A DNA stretch of 28,291 bases, taken from positions 1 through 28,291 of the forward strand of contig NZ_AUHI01000020.1 of the NCBI RefSeq assembly GCF_000423105.1, in the 5' to 3' direction. Shown in pieces: positions 7,603 through 15,456 of this stretch. A program made the translations under genes and the position numbers. The notes below the pieces were generated by a model. The model worked only from the letters and a program-made list of their open reading frames with translations. It was not told the DNA's origin and ran no database searches. How positions within the stretch are numbered: position 1 is the stretch's first letter; each line of letters begins with the position of its first letter. This DNA is from Halalkalibacillus halophilus DSM 18494. Lineage in GTDB: Bacteria > Bacillota > Bacilli > Bacillales > Alkalibacillaceae.

Positions 7603-7651
7603 TCGCTAAACGTGCGTCAATCCGATTATAATTTAACTTCGAATAACTCAA

Positions 7652-7686
7652 AAGAAGACCTCCGAATCCAAATCGGAGGTCTTCTT
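7652..7686. terminator. Bidirectional terminator between convergent genes
   Basis: A perfect 14-bp stem (AAGAAGACCTCCGA at 7652-7665 with 7673-7686) with a 7-base loop. The stem ends are A- and T-rich, so it can work from both sides. It serves the plus-strand gene at 7084 and the minus-strand gene ending at 7698. Confidence 0.85.
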
Positions 7687-7697
7687 CACGTTAAAAT

Positions 7698-8996
7698 TTA
7701 GTGATGTTCTTTCGCAGTCGCGGCTAAACTTTCGGCAGCTTCATTTACTTCTGCAAAAGACTCGGTAATTTGGGTGATGATTCCGTTAAATGCTTGAATA
7801 CGTTGATCCATCTCATCATTCATTGATTTACTTTCATGTGTATGAACGAGGATATCGTCAAAGAATGTATTCGTATTGCGCATGCTTTCTGTTCCGTCGA
7901 TGATTAGTTTTGATGTAGCTGTAATGTCTTTAGAAACGCGGTTAATTTGCGTGTTTGTCGTGTGAATTAAGCCAGAGATATTTTCAATCGACCCTTTTGT
8001 CTGGTCGGCAAGCTTTTTGACTTCTTGGGCAACGACAGCAAATCCTTGACCTAAATCGCCAGCACGAGCAGCTTCAATCGAAGCATTAAGCGATAGTAAA
8101 TTCGTTTGCTCACTAACATCTGTGATGAAACTCAGTATCTCGTTGATTTGGCCAGAAGCTTCTTCTAACTTTGTCATGTCTTCATAGATCTTGGACATTT
8201 CAGCTTCGACAGTGGCCATTTTTTCTACTTCGCCTTCTAAGCTCGTTTTTCCAGTAGTGGATTGTTGTTCCACGGTAGATGCTGACTCTGTTGTTGATGC
8301 AGAGAAGGTTTTGATTTCTTCCGCGTATCCTAATAATTGTTGAAGGGAAGCGTCTGTTTGATTAGAAATTTGAACAAGTTCGCTAGACATATTCTCCATC
8401 TCTTCTAATAGAGTAGCCTGCTTTTCGTTCTGTTCTTCCCGTATACGCGTGTTTTCCTGTTCAAACGTTTCTAACACTAATTGTTGTTCGATATTTAAGA
8501 TTTTAGAAGTAGCATGTAAAGCTGTAAGACACTCTTCTTTCGATTTGATTTCCTCAAAAAAGATCGACTGAAACGAATTTAATAGATCTTGAAAGGCGCA
8601 TAAATACCATTTAGGTGCTAAGCCGATTCGCACATGCGCGTAAGCAATTCGTTTCCGTTGTTCCACAAAACTCTCATTGATGGACCCATTAAACATTTCC
8701 TGTATATGTACGGTTAAAGTTTGTTTCAATCGTTCGATGCTGCTATTTCGTTTGATCATTTCCATTAAGCTAGGTTCGTGTTCAATATTTTTGTAAAATT
8801 GATCAACAATGGACTCAATATGCTTGCTGACAAGCGGTTTAATTGCTATAAGTACAGCCAAATCCTTTTTTGTTAGGTGAATCATATGTAATTGCTTTTC
8901 TAAATCACTTGCTGGTGGTATGTCTAAGGTCACTTCGCTTAGCCACTCATTGGCATCAAATGCCTTTGTAGCTTCTTTTTTCTTCTTATTAAACAT
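7698..8996 (-). CDS. hemAT: HemAT-like heme-based oxygen sensor and soluble chemotaxis transducer
   Basis: A 432-residue soluble protein, the same length as B. subtilis HemAT. The N-terminal protoglobin domain (about 30-180) aligns with HemAT: the proximal heme ligand is His121 in RKRIAYAHVRIGLAPKWY, and the distal-pocket tyrosine is Tyr68 in DQFYKNIEHE. A coiled methyl-accepting signalling domain follows; its hairpin tip, EQTNLLSLNASIEAARAGDLGQGFAVVAQEV, is the conserved CheA/CheW contact region. There are no membrane helices. It should signal oxygen to the flagellar chemotaxis system, so the organism is probably motile. The RBS is TAGGAG before the ATG. A promoter is visible at 9024-9052, in the 67-base gap after the methyltransferase gene. 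Confidence 0.93.
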   Translation of the reverse strand: MFNKKKKEATKAFDANEWLSEVTLDIPPASDLEKQLHMIHLTKKDLAVLIAIKPLVSKHIESIVDQFYKNIEHEPSLMEMIKRNSSIERLKQTLTVHIQEMFNGSINESFVEQRKRIAYAHVRIGLAPKWYLCAFQDLLNSFQSIFFEEIKSKEECLTALHATSKILNIEQQLVLETFEQENTRIREEQNEKQATLLEEMENMSSELVQISNQTDASLQQLLGYAEEIKTFSASTTESASTVEQQSTTGKTSLEGEVEKMATVEAEMSKIYEDMTKLEEASGQINEILSFITDVSEQTNLLSLNASIEAARAGDLGQGFAVVAQEVKKLADQTKGSIENISGLIHTTNTQINRVSKDITATSKLIIDGTESMRNTNTFFDDILVHTHESKSMNDEMDQRIQAFNGIITQITESFAEVNEAAESLAATAKEHH

Positions 8997-9023
8997 TCGT
9001 ACAACTCCTACTCGTTTTTATTC

Positions 9024-9052
9024 AGTATAGTAATAATTGCTTAGAAAGTAAA
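9024..9052 (-). promoter_or_regulatory. Probable sigma-A promoter of the HemAT gene
   Basis: On the minus strand TTTACT (9047-9052), a 17-bp spacer and TATACT (9024-9029) lie about 27 bases upstream of the start codon. No sigma-D motif, which is common for chemotaxis genes, was seen here. Confidence 0.6.
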
Positions 9053-9063
9053 TATAGTAAATC

Positions 9064-9675
9064 CTATTTTTTACAGACTGCGATCCCTAATGGGTAGTGT
9101 AAACCTTCTCGTCCAGGTTCAATTAACACCCCGTTTTGAAAGTAAAATTCACTCGATGAATAATTAGTAAATAAATCTTTAAACTCTTCGACTGTAAGTT
9201 GATGTACATGGAAAGGGGAGCCACACGGTTTACCTCTACCTTGACCAAAAGGAGTAGAGACGATTAGAGTTCCACCGTGTTTCAGTAAGCGATAGTAGTT
9301 ATCAAGTAATAGCTGTTCCTCTTCAATATGTTCAATGGTTTCAAAGCTCACGATGGCATCGAATGTACCATAGCGATCTACTAATTCAGAGTCCACCGCA
9401 TTTTCGACGTGAAAAGAAGACTTCGGGTGATAATATGTGCCTTTTGCGTACGTTACTATTTCAGAATCCAAGTCCAAACCAACGACTTCGTCCACTTGCT
9501 TCTTTCTTTTTTTTGCAATCATATGTGCACCATACCCGGATCCAGACGCCAAATCCAACACTCTACCTTCCAAATAAGGTAACGCAAACTGGTATCTAGC
9601 AATGTGTTCTAATAATAACGGGTTCGTAGGATCCATTTTGTTTGGTATGATTCGCTCTCCAGTATCTTCAAGCAT
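9064..9675 (-). CDS. Class I SAM-dependent methyltransferase
   Basis: A 203-residue protein with the Rossmann-type methyltransferase core. Motif I is VLDLASGSGYGAHMIA (about 39-54), the acidic end of strand 2 is VVGLDLDSE, and motif post-II includes DAIVSFETIEHIEEEQ followed by LLKHGGTLIVSTPFG. The acceptor cannot be told from sequence; small-molecule and O-antigen-type methyltransferases look similar. The ribosome binding site AAGGAGGG lies eight bases before the ATG. It is transcribed divergently from the MarR-family gene, with 124 bases between the start codons, and lies upstream of the HemAT gene on the same strand. Confidence 0.82.
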   Translation of the reverse strand: MLEDTGERIIPNKMDPTNPLLLEHIARYQFALPYLEGRVLDLASGSGYGAHMIAKKRKKQVDEVVGLDLDSEIVTYAKGTYYHPKSSFHVENAVDSELVDRYGTFDAIVSFETIEHIEEEQLLLDNYYRLLKHGGTLIVSTPFGQGRGKPCGSPFHVHQLTVEEFKDLFTNYSSSEFYFQNGVLIEPGREGLHYPLGIAVCKK

Positions 9676-9799
9676 TTAAAATCCCTCCTTCTCTCCATTA
9701 TGCCAAATGAAAACCCCAATTGGTATAGCTAACTACCTTTACTCGGTTACGCTTACAAATTATAATAATAGCATAGCGTACAAGAAGGGTGATTGCGAC

Positions 9800-10255
9800 A
9801 TGGATGAACAAGAATATCAAGCACGAAAAGAGGATCCGTCTTTAAAATTATTTGTAGTTTTAACGAAAGCTTCTAAAACGATTAGCGATTTAGTACAACA
9901 TGATATGACGAATTACGGTTTAAACCCAACAGAATTTGCATTACTAGAATTGTTATATCACCGAGGTGAACAACCACTACAAAAAATCGGCGAGAGAATC
10001 CTATTAACAAGTGGGAGTATCACCTACGTTGTAAATAATTTAGAAAAAAAAGGTTTTTTAACTCGCAATCCATCTGATACAGATCGTCGAGTAACCTATG
10101 CGGAAATCACTTCTAAAGGGAGAGAGTTGTTAAATAAAATTTTCCCTGAGCATTGGAAAGCAATTGAACGCATATTAAGTGGATTAGACGAAGAGGAAAA
10201 GATTCAAGCGATTGAATTAATTAAGAAATTAGGAATACACGCGGAACAAAAGTAA
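9800..10255 (+). CDS. MarR-family transcriptional regulator, MhqR-like
   Basis: A 151-residue winged-helix repressor. SLKLFVVLTKA at the N-terminus, GLNPTEFALLELLYHRGEQPLQKIGERIL and TSGSITYVVNNLEKKGFLTRNPSDTDRRV correspond closely to B. subtilis MhqR (YkvE), which represses quinone- and catechol-detoxification genes; the orthology is my inference from memory of that sequence. I chose the ATG at 9800, with GAAGGGTG upstream, over an in-frame ATG at 9707. The extra 31 residues are not like the family, and a TATAAT box (9771-9776) lies between the two. No quinone-oxidising genes adjoin it, so its targets are probably elsewhere. Its transcript appears to end at the hairpin 10258-10339. Confidence 0.85.
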   Translation: MDEQEYQARKEDPSLKLFVVLTKASKTISDLVQHDMTNYGLNPTEFALLELLYHRGEQPLQKIGERILLTSGSITYVVNNLEKKGFLTRNPSDTDRRVTYAEITSKGRELLNKIFPEHWKAIERILSGLDEEEKIQAIELIKKLGIHAEQK

Positions 10256-10257
10256 AT

Positions 10258-10339
10258 AAAAGCCCTTTCCTTTAAACTGTCACGGGTTTTAGCCTAGTTC
10301 ATATAGTAGGGTAGAGTGACTAAAGGGAGGGCTTTTTTT
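10258..10339 (+). terminator. Long hairpin: terminator of the MarR gene that also sequesters the next gene's ribosome binding site
   Basis: The 5' arm 10258-10274 and the 3' arm 10321-10336 pair over 16 bp with one bulge and one G-U wobble. Inside this, GTCAC (10279-10283) pairs with GTGAC (10316-10320). The 3' arm is followed by T residues to 10339, directly before the ATG of the YppG-like gene. It begins two bases after the MarR stop codon. The 3' arm contains the Shine-Dalgarno sequence AGGGAGGG of the downstream gene. A transcript coming from the MarR gene would therefore terminate or hide that site. Confidence 0.7.
10281..10308 (+). promoter_or_regulatory. Candidate sigma-K (late mother-cell) promoter of the YppG-like gene
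   Basis: CAC (10281-10283), a 16-base spacer and CATATAGTA (10300-10308) fit the sigma-K pattern (AC, 16, CATAnnnTA). Transcription would begin near 10315, inside the loop of the hairpin 10258-10339. The resulting mRNA would lack the 5' arm and leave the ribosome binding site free. Confidence 0.55.
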
Positions 10340-10744
10340 ATGTATCCTTACGATTCTTACTATGGGTGGAACCAATACAACTATAATGATCCAATGTATA
10401 TGCAACAACCAATGAACGAATTTAATCCAATGTATATGCAAGCTCCAGTCTACAACCAGGACCCGGTGTATATGCAGGCACAACCATATAACTTTGATCC
10501 ATATTCCCAAGCTTGGCCAGGGTATGAGGGAGATTTTTACCAGGAGTACTCCCAGAATTTTAACCAGCCTTATAACCAAGCCCCATTTCAACCATCAGGC
10601 GGTGTATCTGGAATCGCTCCATGGTTCTATAATGAACAAGGAGAAGTAGATTTAGAAAAAGTAATTAAAACGGCTACCCAAGTTGCTCAAATGACTCAAC
10701 AGTTCTCACCGATCCTTAAGAGTTTGCAATCTTTTATCAAGTAA
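10340..10744 (+). CDS. Tyrosine-rich YppG-like protein, probable spore coat component
   Basis: A 134-residue protein. The first 80 residues are rich in Tyr, Asn, Gln, Pro and Met, with near-repeats such as DPMYMQQP, NPMYMQAP and DPVYMQAQP. The C-terminal 40 residues (PWFYNEQGEVDLEKVIKTATQVAQMTQQFSPILKSLQSFIK region) resemble the conserved tail of YppG-like proteins of Bacillus. That low-complexity, tyrosine-rich composition is common in spore coat proteins, and the sigma-K-type promoter upstream agrees with late mother-cell expression. The ATG at 10340 is preceded by AGGGAGGG nine bases upstream; an in-frame GTG at 10316 lies inside the hairpin and would lack a site. The coat role is an inference. 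Confidence 0.72.
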   Translation: MYPYDSYYGWNQYNYNDPMYMQQPMNEFNPMYMQAPVYNQDPVYMQAQPYNFDPYSQAWPGYEGDFYQEYSQNFNQPYNQAPFQPSGGVSGIAPWFYNEQGEVDLEKVIKTATQVAQMTQQFSPILKSLQSFIK

Positions 10745-10851
10745 ACGAATAGGAAGGAACAGGAAAAAATGATCAACAAAGTGGAGGGGCTGTGGTAAAA
10801 TAATGTACATTGTAGATAAAAAGAATTGGCATCTTAGAAAGAAGGGAATTC

Positions 10852-12341
10852 ATGTTACAAAAGAATAAAGCTCCTAATACGCCTTTTTATTATGGGTGGA
10901 TGATTGTGTTTGTATCTGCACTCAGCGTGTTCTTTTCAGGTCCAGGACAAACATTTGCTATTTCAATTTTTATAGATTTTTACATAGAAGAATTTGATTA
11001 TTCACGTTCATTCGTGTCTGGATTGTATTCTGCGGCGACATTATGCGCAGGATTTTTATTGTTTACAGTAGGAAAACTAGCGGACATATATGGTCAAAGA
11101 AGGATGATGGTGATTATTGGTTCTGCATTAGCTTTTGCAGCTTTGTGGAACGCACTAATTGTCGGGCCTATTATGATGTTCTTTGGGTTCTTTATGCTAA
11201 GACTTTTTGGACAAGGGTCGATGACATTACTCCCCAATACATTAGTTCCTCAATGGTTTATGGAAAAACGTGGGCGAGCTTTAAGTGTCATGGCCATTGG
11301 TGGGTTTGCCGGGGCTGCATTCATTCCTCCCGTTAACGCCTATTTAATTCAATTATTTGATTGGAGAGTAGCTTGGGGGATCTGGAGTGCAAGTTTAGCA
11401 CTGATCTTTGTTCCGTTAGCCCTTATTTTCGTAAGAGATAAACCAGAAGATATTGGCGAACAAATTGATGGTCCTGTCAAACCTAGAAGAAAAAGAGGAG
11501 TTAGTAGATTCCCTTTATTCTTATCCATAAGTGTTTCTTCTTTGATTTTACTGACACTGATCCCACCTATCGATTCTTATTTAATGAATACATTCGGTTG
11601 GTTCCCGGAAACGTTTTGGAGAATTCTACTTTTCACTGTTTCCTTTATTGCGGTGATGTTAGTAATAAAGAAGCGCCATCAACTGAAAGGGAAAGTAGGG
11701 GAGGACCTAGAGGAACCTCTTGAACCAAGCAAATCAGATCAAGAAGTTAGCTGGACCCTGAAAGAAGCGATGAAAACACGTGCATTCTGGTTAATTCTTT
11801 TCTGTGTCAGTGTACCTGCATTAACCAACACGGGTATTACATTTCACCTCGTCTCGATCTCTGAAGGGAAAGGGTTAACGCCTGAAGTAGCGGCAATGTC
11901 CTATCATTAATGGCAATAATCGGCTTCCCGGTAACCTTTGTATCAGGATATTTGGTTGATAAATTTAAGGTGAATGTTGTCTTGGCAATAACGTTTGGAA
12001 TCCATATCATTGCGATTTTATGGCTGTGGCAAGTTCAAAGTACAGCTGGATTTATCGTCTATGGAGTAATTTGGGGAGTTGCCCATGGTTTTGAACGGAT
12101 TACTTTAAATATTGTGTGGCCTAATTTCTTCGGAAGAACAAATCTTGGAAGCATTAAAAGTATAGCGCAGTCAGTGATGGTCATCGGTTCTGCCTTAGGA
12201 CCATTACCATTTGGAGTGTTTTATGACTGGCAAGGCGGATATTCTGAAATTCTATTACTATCGTTAACGTTACCAGCAATTGCAGCGATTTTCGCATTAA
12301 TCTCCCCACCGCCAAAATATGAAGATTATCACGGTTCTTAA
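10852..12341 (+). pseudogene. MFS transporter broken by a single-base frameshift
   Basis: Two adjoining frames together make one major-facilitator transporter of about 12 helices. The first (10852-11910) carries helices 1 to about 8 of a normal MFS protein, including GKLADIYGQRR, the loop 2-3 signature. It ends abruptly in EVAAMSYH. The second (11910-12341) begins MAIIGFPVTFVSGYLVDKFKV and supplies the remaining helices. Around 11895-11909 the plus-one frame reads VLSLMAIIGF, which joins smoothly to EVAA if one base is restored near 11896, so a single base is missing. There is no homopolymer at the site. The second ATG overlaps the first stop codon (TAATG), so reinitiation could give two fragments. 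It is either a real mutation or a sequencing error. The substrate is unknown. Confidence 0.8.
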
Positions 12342-12372
12342 AGTATCGACACGGAAACCAATCCAGTAGAAA

Positions 12373-12414
12373 AAACACGCCCTGAAAGAAGATGAATTCT
12401 ATCAGGGCGTGTTT
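12373..12414. terminator. Bidirectional terminator between the MFS gene and the DegV gene
   Basis: A perfect 13-bp stem (AAACACGCCCTGA at 12373-12385 with 12402-12414) and a 16-base loop. A or T tracts flank both sides, so it serves the two convergent transcripts. Confidence 0.85.
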
Positions 12415-12426
12415 CTATTACATCAC

Positions 12427-13284
12427 TTATTTATCTTTTAAAAACGAGATTACTAATCCGCCTTCACCTGCGTGAGTAGCAATTAGAGGTCCCATCTCTA
12501 CCATAATTTCTTCTTGTTGATTGTACTTATCTTTAATATTCGCTAGGACTTGACGTGCTTTTTCTTCGCAATTACTTTGGGCAATGGTGATCATTTTGCC
12601 ATCTAGAGATTTTGTATAGTCTCCAATTTGTTCGACTAAACGGCGAAGTGCTTTCTTTTCCCCGCGTACTTTCTCCGTAACTTCAATATCACCTTCGTCA
12701 GATGCTTTCATTAATAATTTGATATTTAAGGTACGTGCAATTGTTCCACGAACTTTATCCAGGCGTCCACCTTTAATTAGGTTTTCTACTGTTTTAAGAG
12801 AGAAAAGAGTAACCGTTCTTTCCACATTAGACTTCGCTTGTTCTACTATTTCATCAAAATCTATACCTTGGTGTTCTAATTTGATCGCTTCATTTAAAAT
12901 TAATGTAATACCATTAGAAGCTGTTTTCGTATTCACAATTTCAATCGTTCGATTAGGTTCTTCTTCTAGAAGCATGTCCTTACCGATTCCAGCATTCTGA
13001 AATGTAGCGCTTAAATTTTTGGTTAAAGAAAGCATGAGGATCGGTGTTTCAGGATCGACTTCTTTAAAACGTTCGTAAAAATCGTTCGGACTTGGTGCGG
13101 ATGTTTTTGGTAATTCATCCTGAGCATTTACACGACGATAATAATCTTCTACGGTTAGTTCCACTCCAGATTTAAATACTTCTTCACCAAAGTGAATATT
13201 TAGTGGAATCACTTTAATATTATGCTTTTCTTCGAATCCAGTCGGTAAGTCAGCCCCACCGTCCACCATAAATTGAATAGCCAT
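12427..13284 (-). CDS. DegV-family fatty-acid-binding protein (FakB-like)
   Basis: A 285-residue protein of the DegV fold, whose members carry a bound fatty acid. In Gram-positives such proteins (FakB) present it to the kinase FakA for phosphorylation and entry into phospholipid synthesis. The N-terminal MVDGGADLP matches the usual DSTADLP-type opening. KTSAPSPNDFYERF and the LTKNLSATFQNA segment (usual form SSGLSGTYQSA) line the ligand pocket in this family. The usual acidic and serine residues of the first motif are altered here (DGGADLP). No FakA is in the window. Ribosome binding site AGGGGTG. It is the last gene of a three-gene minus-strand run with the EamA and rhomboid genes, 25 bases after the former. 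Confidence 0.87.
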   Translation of the reverse strand: MAIQFMVDGGADLPTGFEEKHNIKVIPLNIHFGEEVFKSGVELTVEDYYRRVNAQDELPKTSAPSPNDFYERFKEVDPETPILMLSLTKNLSATFQNAGIGKDMLLEEEPNRTIEIVNTKTASNGITLILNEAIKLEHQGIDFDEIVEQAKSNVERTVTLFSLKTVENLIKGGRLDKVRGTIARTLNIKLLMKASDEGDIEVTEKVRGEKKALRRLVEQIGDYTKSLDGKMITIAQSNCEEKARQVLANIKDKYNQQEEIMVEMGPLIATHAGEGGLVISFLKDK

Positions 13285-13309
13285 TTCGTCACCCCTAATA
13301 TAGTTTTGA

Positions 13310-14224
13310 TTACTTGATACCTGATTTGTCGTTAACTACGGAAGCCCTTTTCTTACGGGTTGTACTCATAATGAAGAGCATTAAGCCTAATATAACAATT
13401 ACCCCACCTAGGAATTGCGACCATGTGATTAACTCGTCCAATACCAAATACGCTAAAATGGAGGCGCCAACAGGTTCGAAAAGAATCCCCATGGTAATCG
13501 TAGAGGCGGTAACCCATTTAAGTGCCCAATTAAATAATGTGTGTCCAAAGAAAGTGGGAATAATTGCTAATGCTAAGAAGTACATCCATGTCTCACCGGT
13601 ATACCCGGTAAAAGACTGGTTTAGTAATACATTATATATTACTAGAGTGATAGAGCTAATGCCATAGACAACAAATGTATATGTCATTAAAGATAATCGT
13701 TTACGAACATTTTGTCCAAACAAAAAGTACCCTGTAACAGCAATAGCTCCCATAAGTGCTAGGAAGTTACCTACTAAAGCCATACCACTTATTTGGAAAT
13801 CGCCCCAGCTGATAATGACACTACCTGTGAAGGCGATTATCATGCTGAAAACCGCTCCAGTGGTAAAACGTTCTTTGAAAAATAAATATCCCCCTAAAAA
13901 GGCGAAAATAGGTTGTGTGGTTACTAATACAACGGAACTAGCGACAGAGGTGTGGTTTAAGGATTCAAACCATAAAATAAAGTGTAAGGCTAAAAACACA
14001 CCTGCTAAGGTCGAATAATACCAATCCTGCTTGGAGATGTGTTTGAAATCTTCCCGATGTTTCCATAAGACATAAGGTAACATGATTAATACTGCTAATA
14101 GTAGACGATAATTTGCGACGATCGAGGAAGGTGCGTCCGCGAGTCTAACAAATATAGCGGAGGTAGAGACAGCCACAACTCCGATCGCAATGGCAATGTA
14201 TGGAGCCAACTGGTTTCTTTCCAT
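13310..14224 (-). CDS. DMT-superfamily (EamA) permease
   Basis: A 304-residue membrane protein with about ten hydrophobic helices in two EamA repeats (about 8-142 and 152-290). Typical motifs are YRLLLAVLIMLPYVLW in the first repeat, and WALKWVTASTITMGILFEPVGASILAYLVLDE near the end, a form of the family's conserved PVxA helix. Such proteins usually export amino acids or other metabolites; the substrate cannot be told. AGGAGG precedes the ATG, and the start is 12 bases after the rhomboid stop codon, so the two are probably cotranscribed. The C-terminal tail is basic, which fits a cytoplasmic end. Confidence 0.88.
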   Translation of the reverse strand: MERNQLAPYIAIAIGVVAVSTSAIFVRLADAPSSIVANYRLLLAVLIMLPYVLWKHREDFKHISKQDWYYSTLAGVFLALHFILWFESLNHTSVASSVVLVTTQPIFAFLGGYLFFKERFTTGAVFSMIIAFTGSVIISWGDFQISGMALVGNFLALMGAIAVTGYFLFGQNVRKRLSLMTYTFVVYGISSITLVIYNVLLNQSFTGYTGETWMYFLALAIIPTFFGHTLFNWALKWVTASTITMGILFEPVGASILAYLVLDELITWSQFLGGVIVILGLMLFIMSTTRKKRASVVNDKSGIK

Positions 14225-14236
14225 AAAATCCTCCTG

Positions 14237-14848
14237 TTAAATTCGACCTTTCGAGTGGTTAGCAAATAATATAGGGCCAAGTGCTAACCCAGCGAGAAGA
14301 CCAAATACGTGTGCTGTAACGTTGATCCCACTAGTTGCAAACGTCATGATTAAAGCAATTGCAACAATGACAATGACGATCTGTCTACTATCACCATCTA
14401 GAAGATTCGGACGCATGAACAATAAGTATAAATAGATTCCAAATAACCCAAAGATCGCTCCTGAAGCTCCTGCATGTGAATAAATTGGTGGTTGTAGAAA
14501 CAGGGTCGCCACGTTCGCTAATACCCCCATTGTTAAATATGCTAAAATGAATTTAACTTTCCCTAGCATCACTTCTAATGCTGGGCCAAATAATATTAAG
14601 CTGAATGAATTAAAAAGGATATGTGTAAGTGAAAGGTGAACGAATATGGGTGTTACAAGTCGCCAATATTCACCGGCATCACTGATTAAGTAGTTTATTC
14701 CAAGTAAATCATATTTAATGCTCTCAGACGCTACACCAGGCATAACCTCGGTAATTAAAAATAGTACAATGTGAATGGCTACGATGATTGTGACGATTGG
14801 ATAATATCGAATAAATTGCTGGAAACTTTCTGTTCTGAGAAAGAACAT
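14237..14848 (-). CDS. Rhomboid-family intramembrane serine protease (YdcA-like)
   Basis: A 203-residue membrane protein with six hydrophobic helices. The catalytic serine is in GASG (Ser129) and the partner histidine is His180 in VTAHVFGLLAG. The WR motif (Trp62, Arg63) and HxxxN (His76, Asn80), which shape the active site, are also present, so an active protease is expected. B. subtilis has the rhomboid gene ydcA at the same place, divergent from acpS, which supports orthology. It is the first gene of the minus-strand run with EamA and DegV genes. The ribosome binding site GAGAGG is nine bases upstream. The natural substrate is unknown. Confidence 0.88.
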   Translation of the reverse strand: MFFLRTESFQQFIRYYPIVTIIVAIHIVLFLITEVMPGVASESIKYDLLGINYLISDAGEYWRLVTPIFVHLSLTHILFNSFSLILFGPALEVMLGKVKFILAYLTMGVLANVATLFLQPPIYSHAGASGAIFGLFGIYLYLLFMRPNLLDGDSRQIVIVIVAIALIMTFATSGINVTAHVFGLLAGLALGPILFANHSKGRI

Positions 14849-14944
14849 CTACATACGCCTCTCTTCAGTCACTTCTTGTGACGTACTTTTATTATAAGAA
14901 TACTAATCTTTACGGGAACATGCAATGAGAAAGAAGGTTATAAC

Positions 14945-15307
14945 ATGATAACAGGAATAGGAATCGATTTAGCAGAAATTGAACGTATTGATCGTTTATA
15001 TAAGAAGAAGGATCGTTTTCCGAAGCGAATCCTGTCTTCAAGAGAGCTTGAGATTTTTGACCAATTAATGAATAGAAAGCGTAAACTCGAATTCCTTGCT
15101 GGACGATTCGCTGCAAAAGAAGCTTACAGTAAGGCTTGTGGTACAGGAATAGGGAGTAGTATGTCCTTTGTAAGCATTGAAGTATTACCTTTGAACAGTG
15201 GAAAACCAGTGTTGTTTGTAAGTGGTGTCTTGCAGTCTTCTGTCCTTGTCTCTATTTCCCATAGTAAAGCATACGCAGTTGCACAGGTAGTTATACAAAC
15301 GGAATAA
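14945..15307 (+). CDS. acpS: Holo-[acyl-carrier-protein] synthase
   Basis: A 120-residue cytoplasmic enzyme that transfers 4'-phosphopantetheine from coenzyme A to a serine of acyl carrier protein, making fatty-acid synthesis possible. MITGIGIDLAEIERI carries the metal-binding aspartate, and GRFAAKEAYSKACGTG carries the catalytic glutamate and CoA-binding lysine of the AcpS family. The length matches the family (about 120). GAAGG lies upstream of the ATG. It is followed by the ydcC-like gene and alr, as in B. subtilis (ydcB). The next gene appears to have its own sporulation promoter. Confidence 0.95.
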   Translation: MITGIGIDLAEIERIDRLYKKKDRFPKRILSSRELEIFDQLMNRKRKLEFLAGRFAAKEAYSKACGTGIGSSMSFVSIEVLPLNSGKPVLFVSGVLQSSVLVSISHSKAYAVAQVVIQTE

Positions 15308-15327
15308 ACGTTTTTGAAAGGTTGTCT

Positions 15328-15356
15328 GCATATTCAATTTCCTCTGCTCATATAGT
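15328..15356 (+). promoter_or_regulatory. Candidate sigma-E (early mother-cell) promoter of the ydcC-like gene
   Basis: GCATATT (15328-15334), a 14-base spacer and CATATAGT (15349-15356) match the sigma-E pattern (kmATATT, 14, CATACAnT) at 7 of 7 and 7 of 8 positions. It lies about 100 bases upstream of the lipoprotein start codon. An 8-bp inverted repeat, TTGCTTG-TGTA-CAAGCGA, follows in the leader around 15412-15429. Confidence 0.65.
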
Positions 15357-15456
15357 TTAATGCGGGTTACAAAAAAGTCCGACGTGCACTTTGTCACCGC
15401 AACACTATAGATTGCTTGTGTACAAGCGACGAAAATGAGACGGAGGAGTTGTCCAA

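Noticed and set aside
10289..10591. Minus-strand 100-residue hydrophobic frame
   Set aside because: It lies antisense to the YppG-like gene; its Ile/Val/His-rich repeats are the complement of the Tyr/Asn/Met codons, and it has no ribosome binding site.
10769..10798. Nine-codon frame between the YppG-like gene and the MFS gene
   Set aside because: No recognisable sequence or regulatory logic; a chance frame is likely.
11885..11912. Programmed ribosomal frameshift in the MFS gene
   Set aside because: No slippery heptamer or homopolymer and no downstream stem were found, so a simple one-base deletion is the plainer reading.
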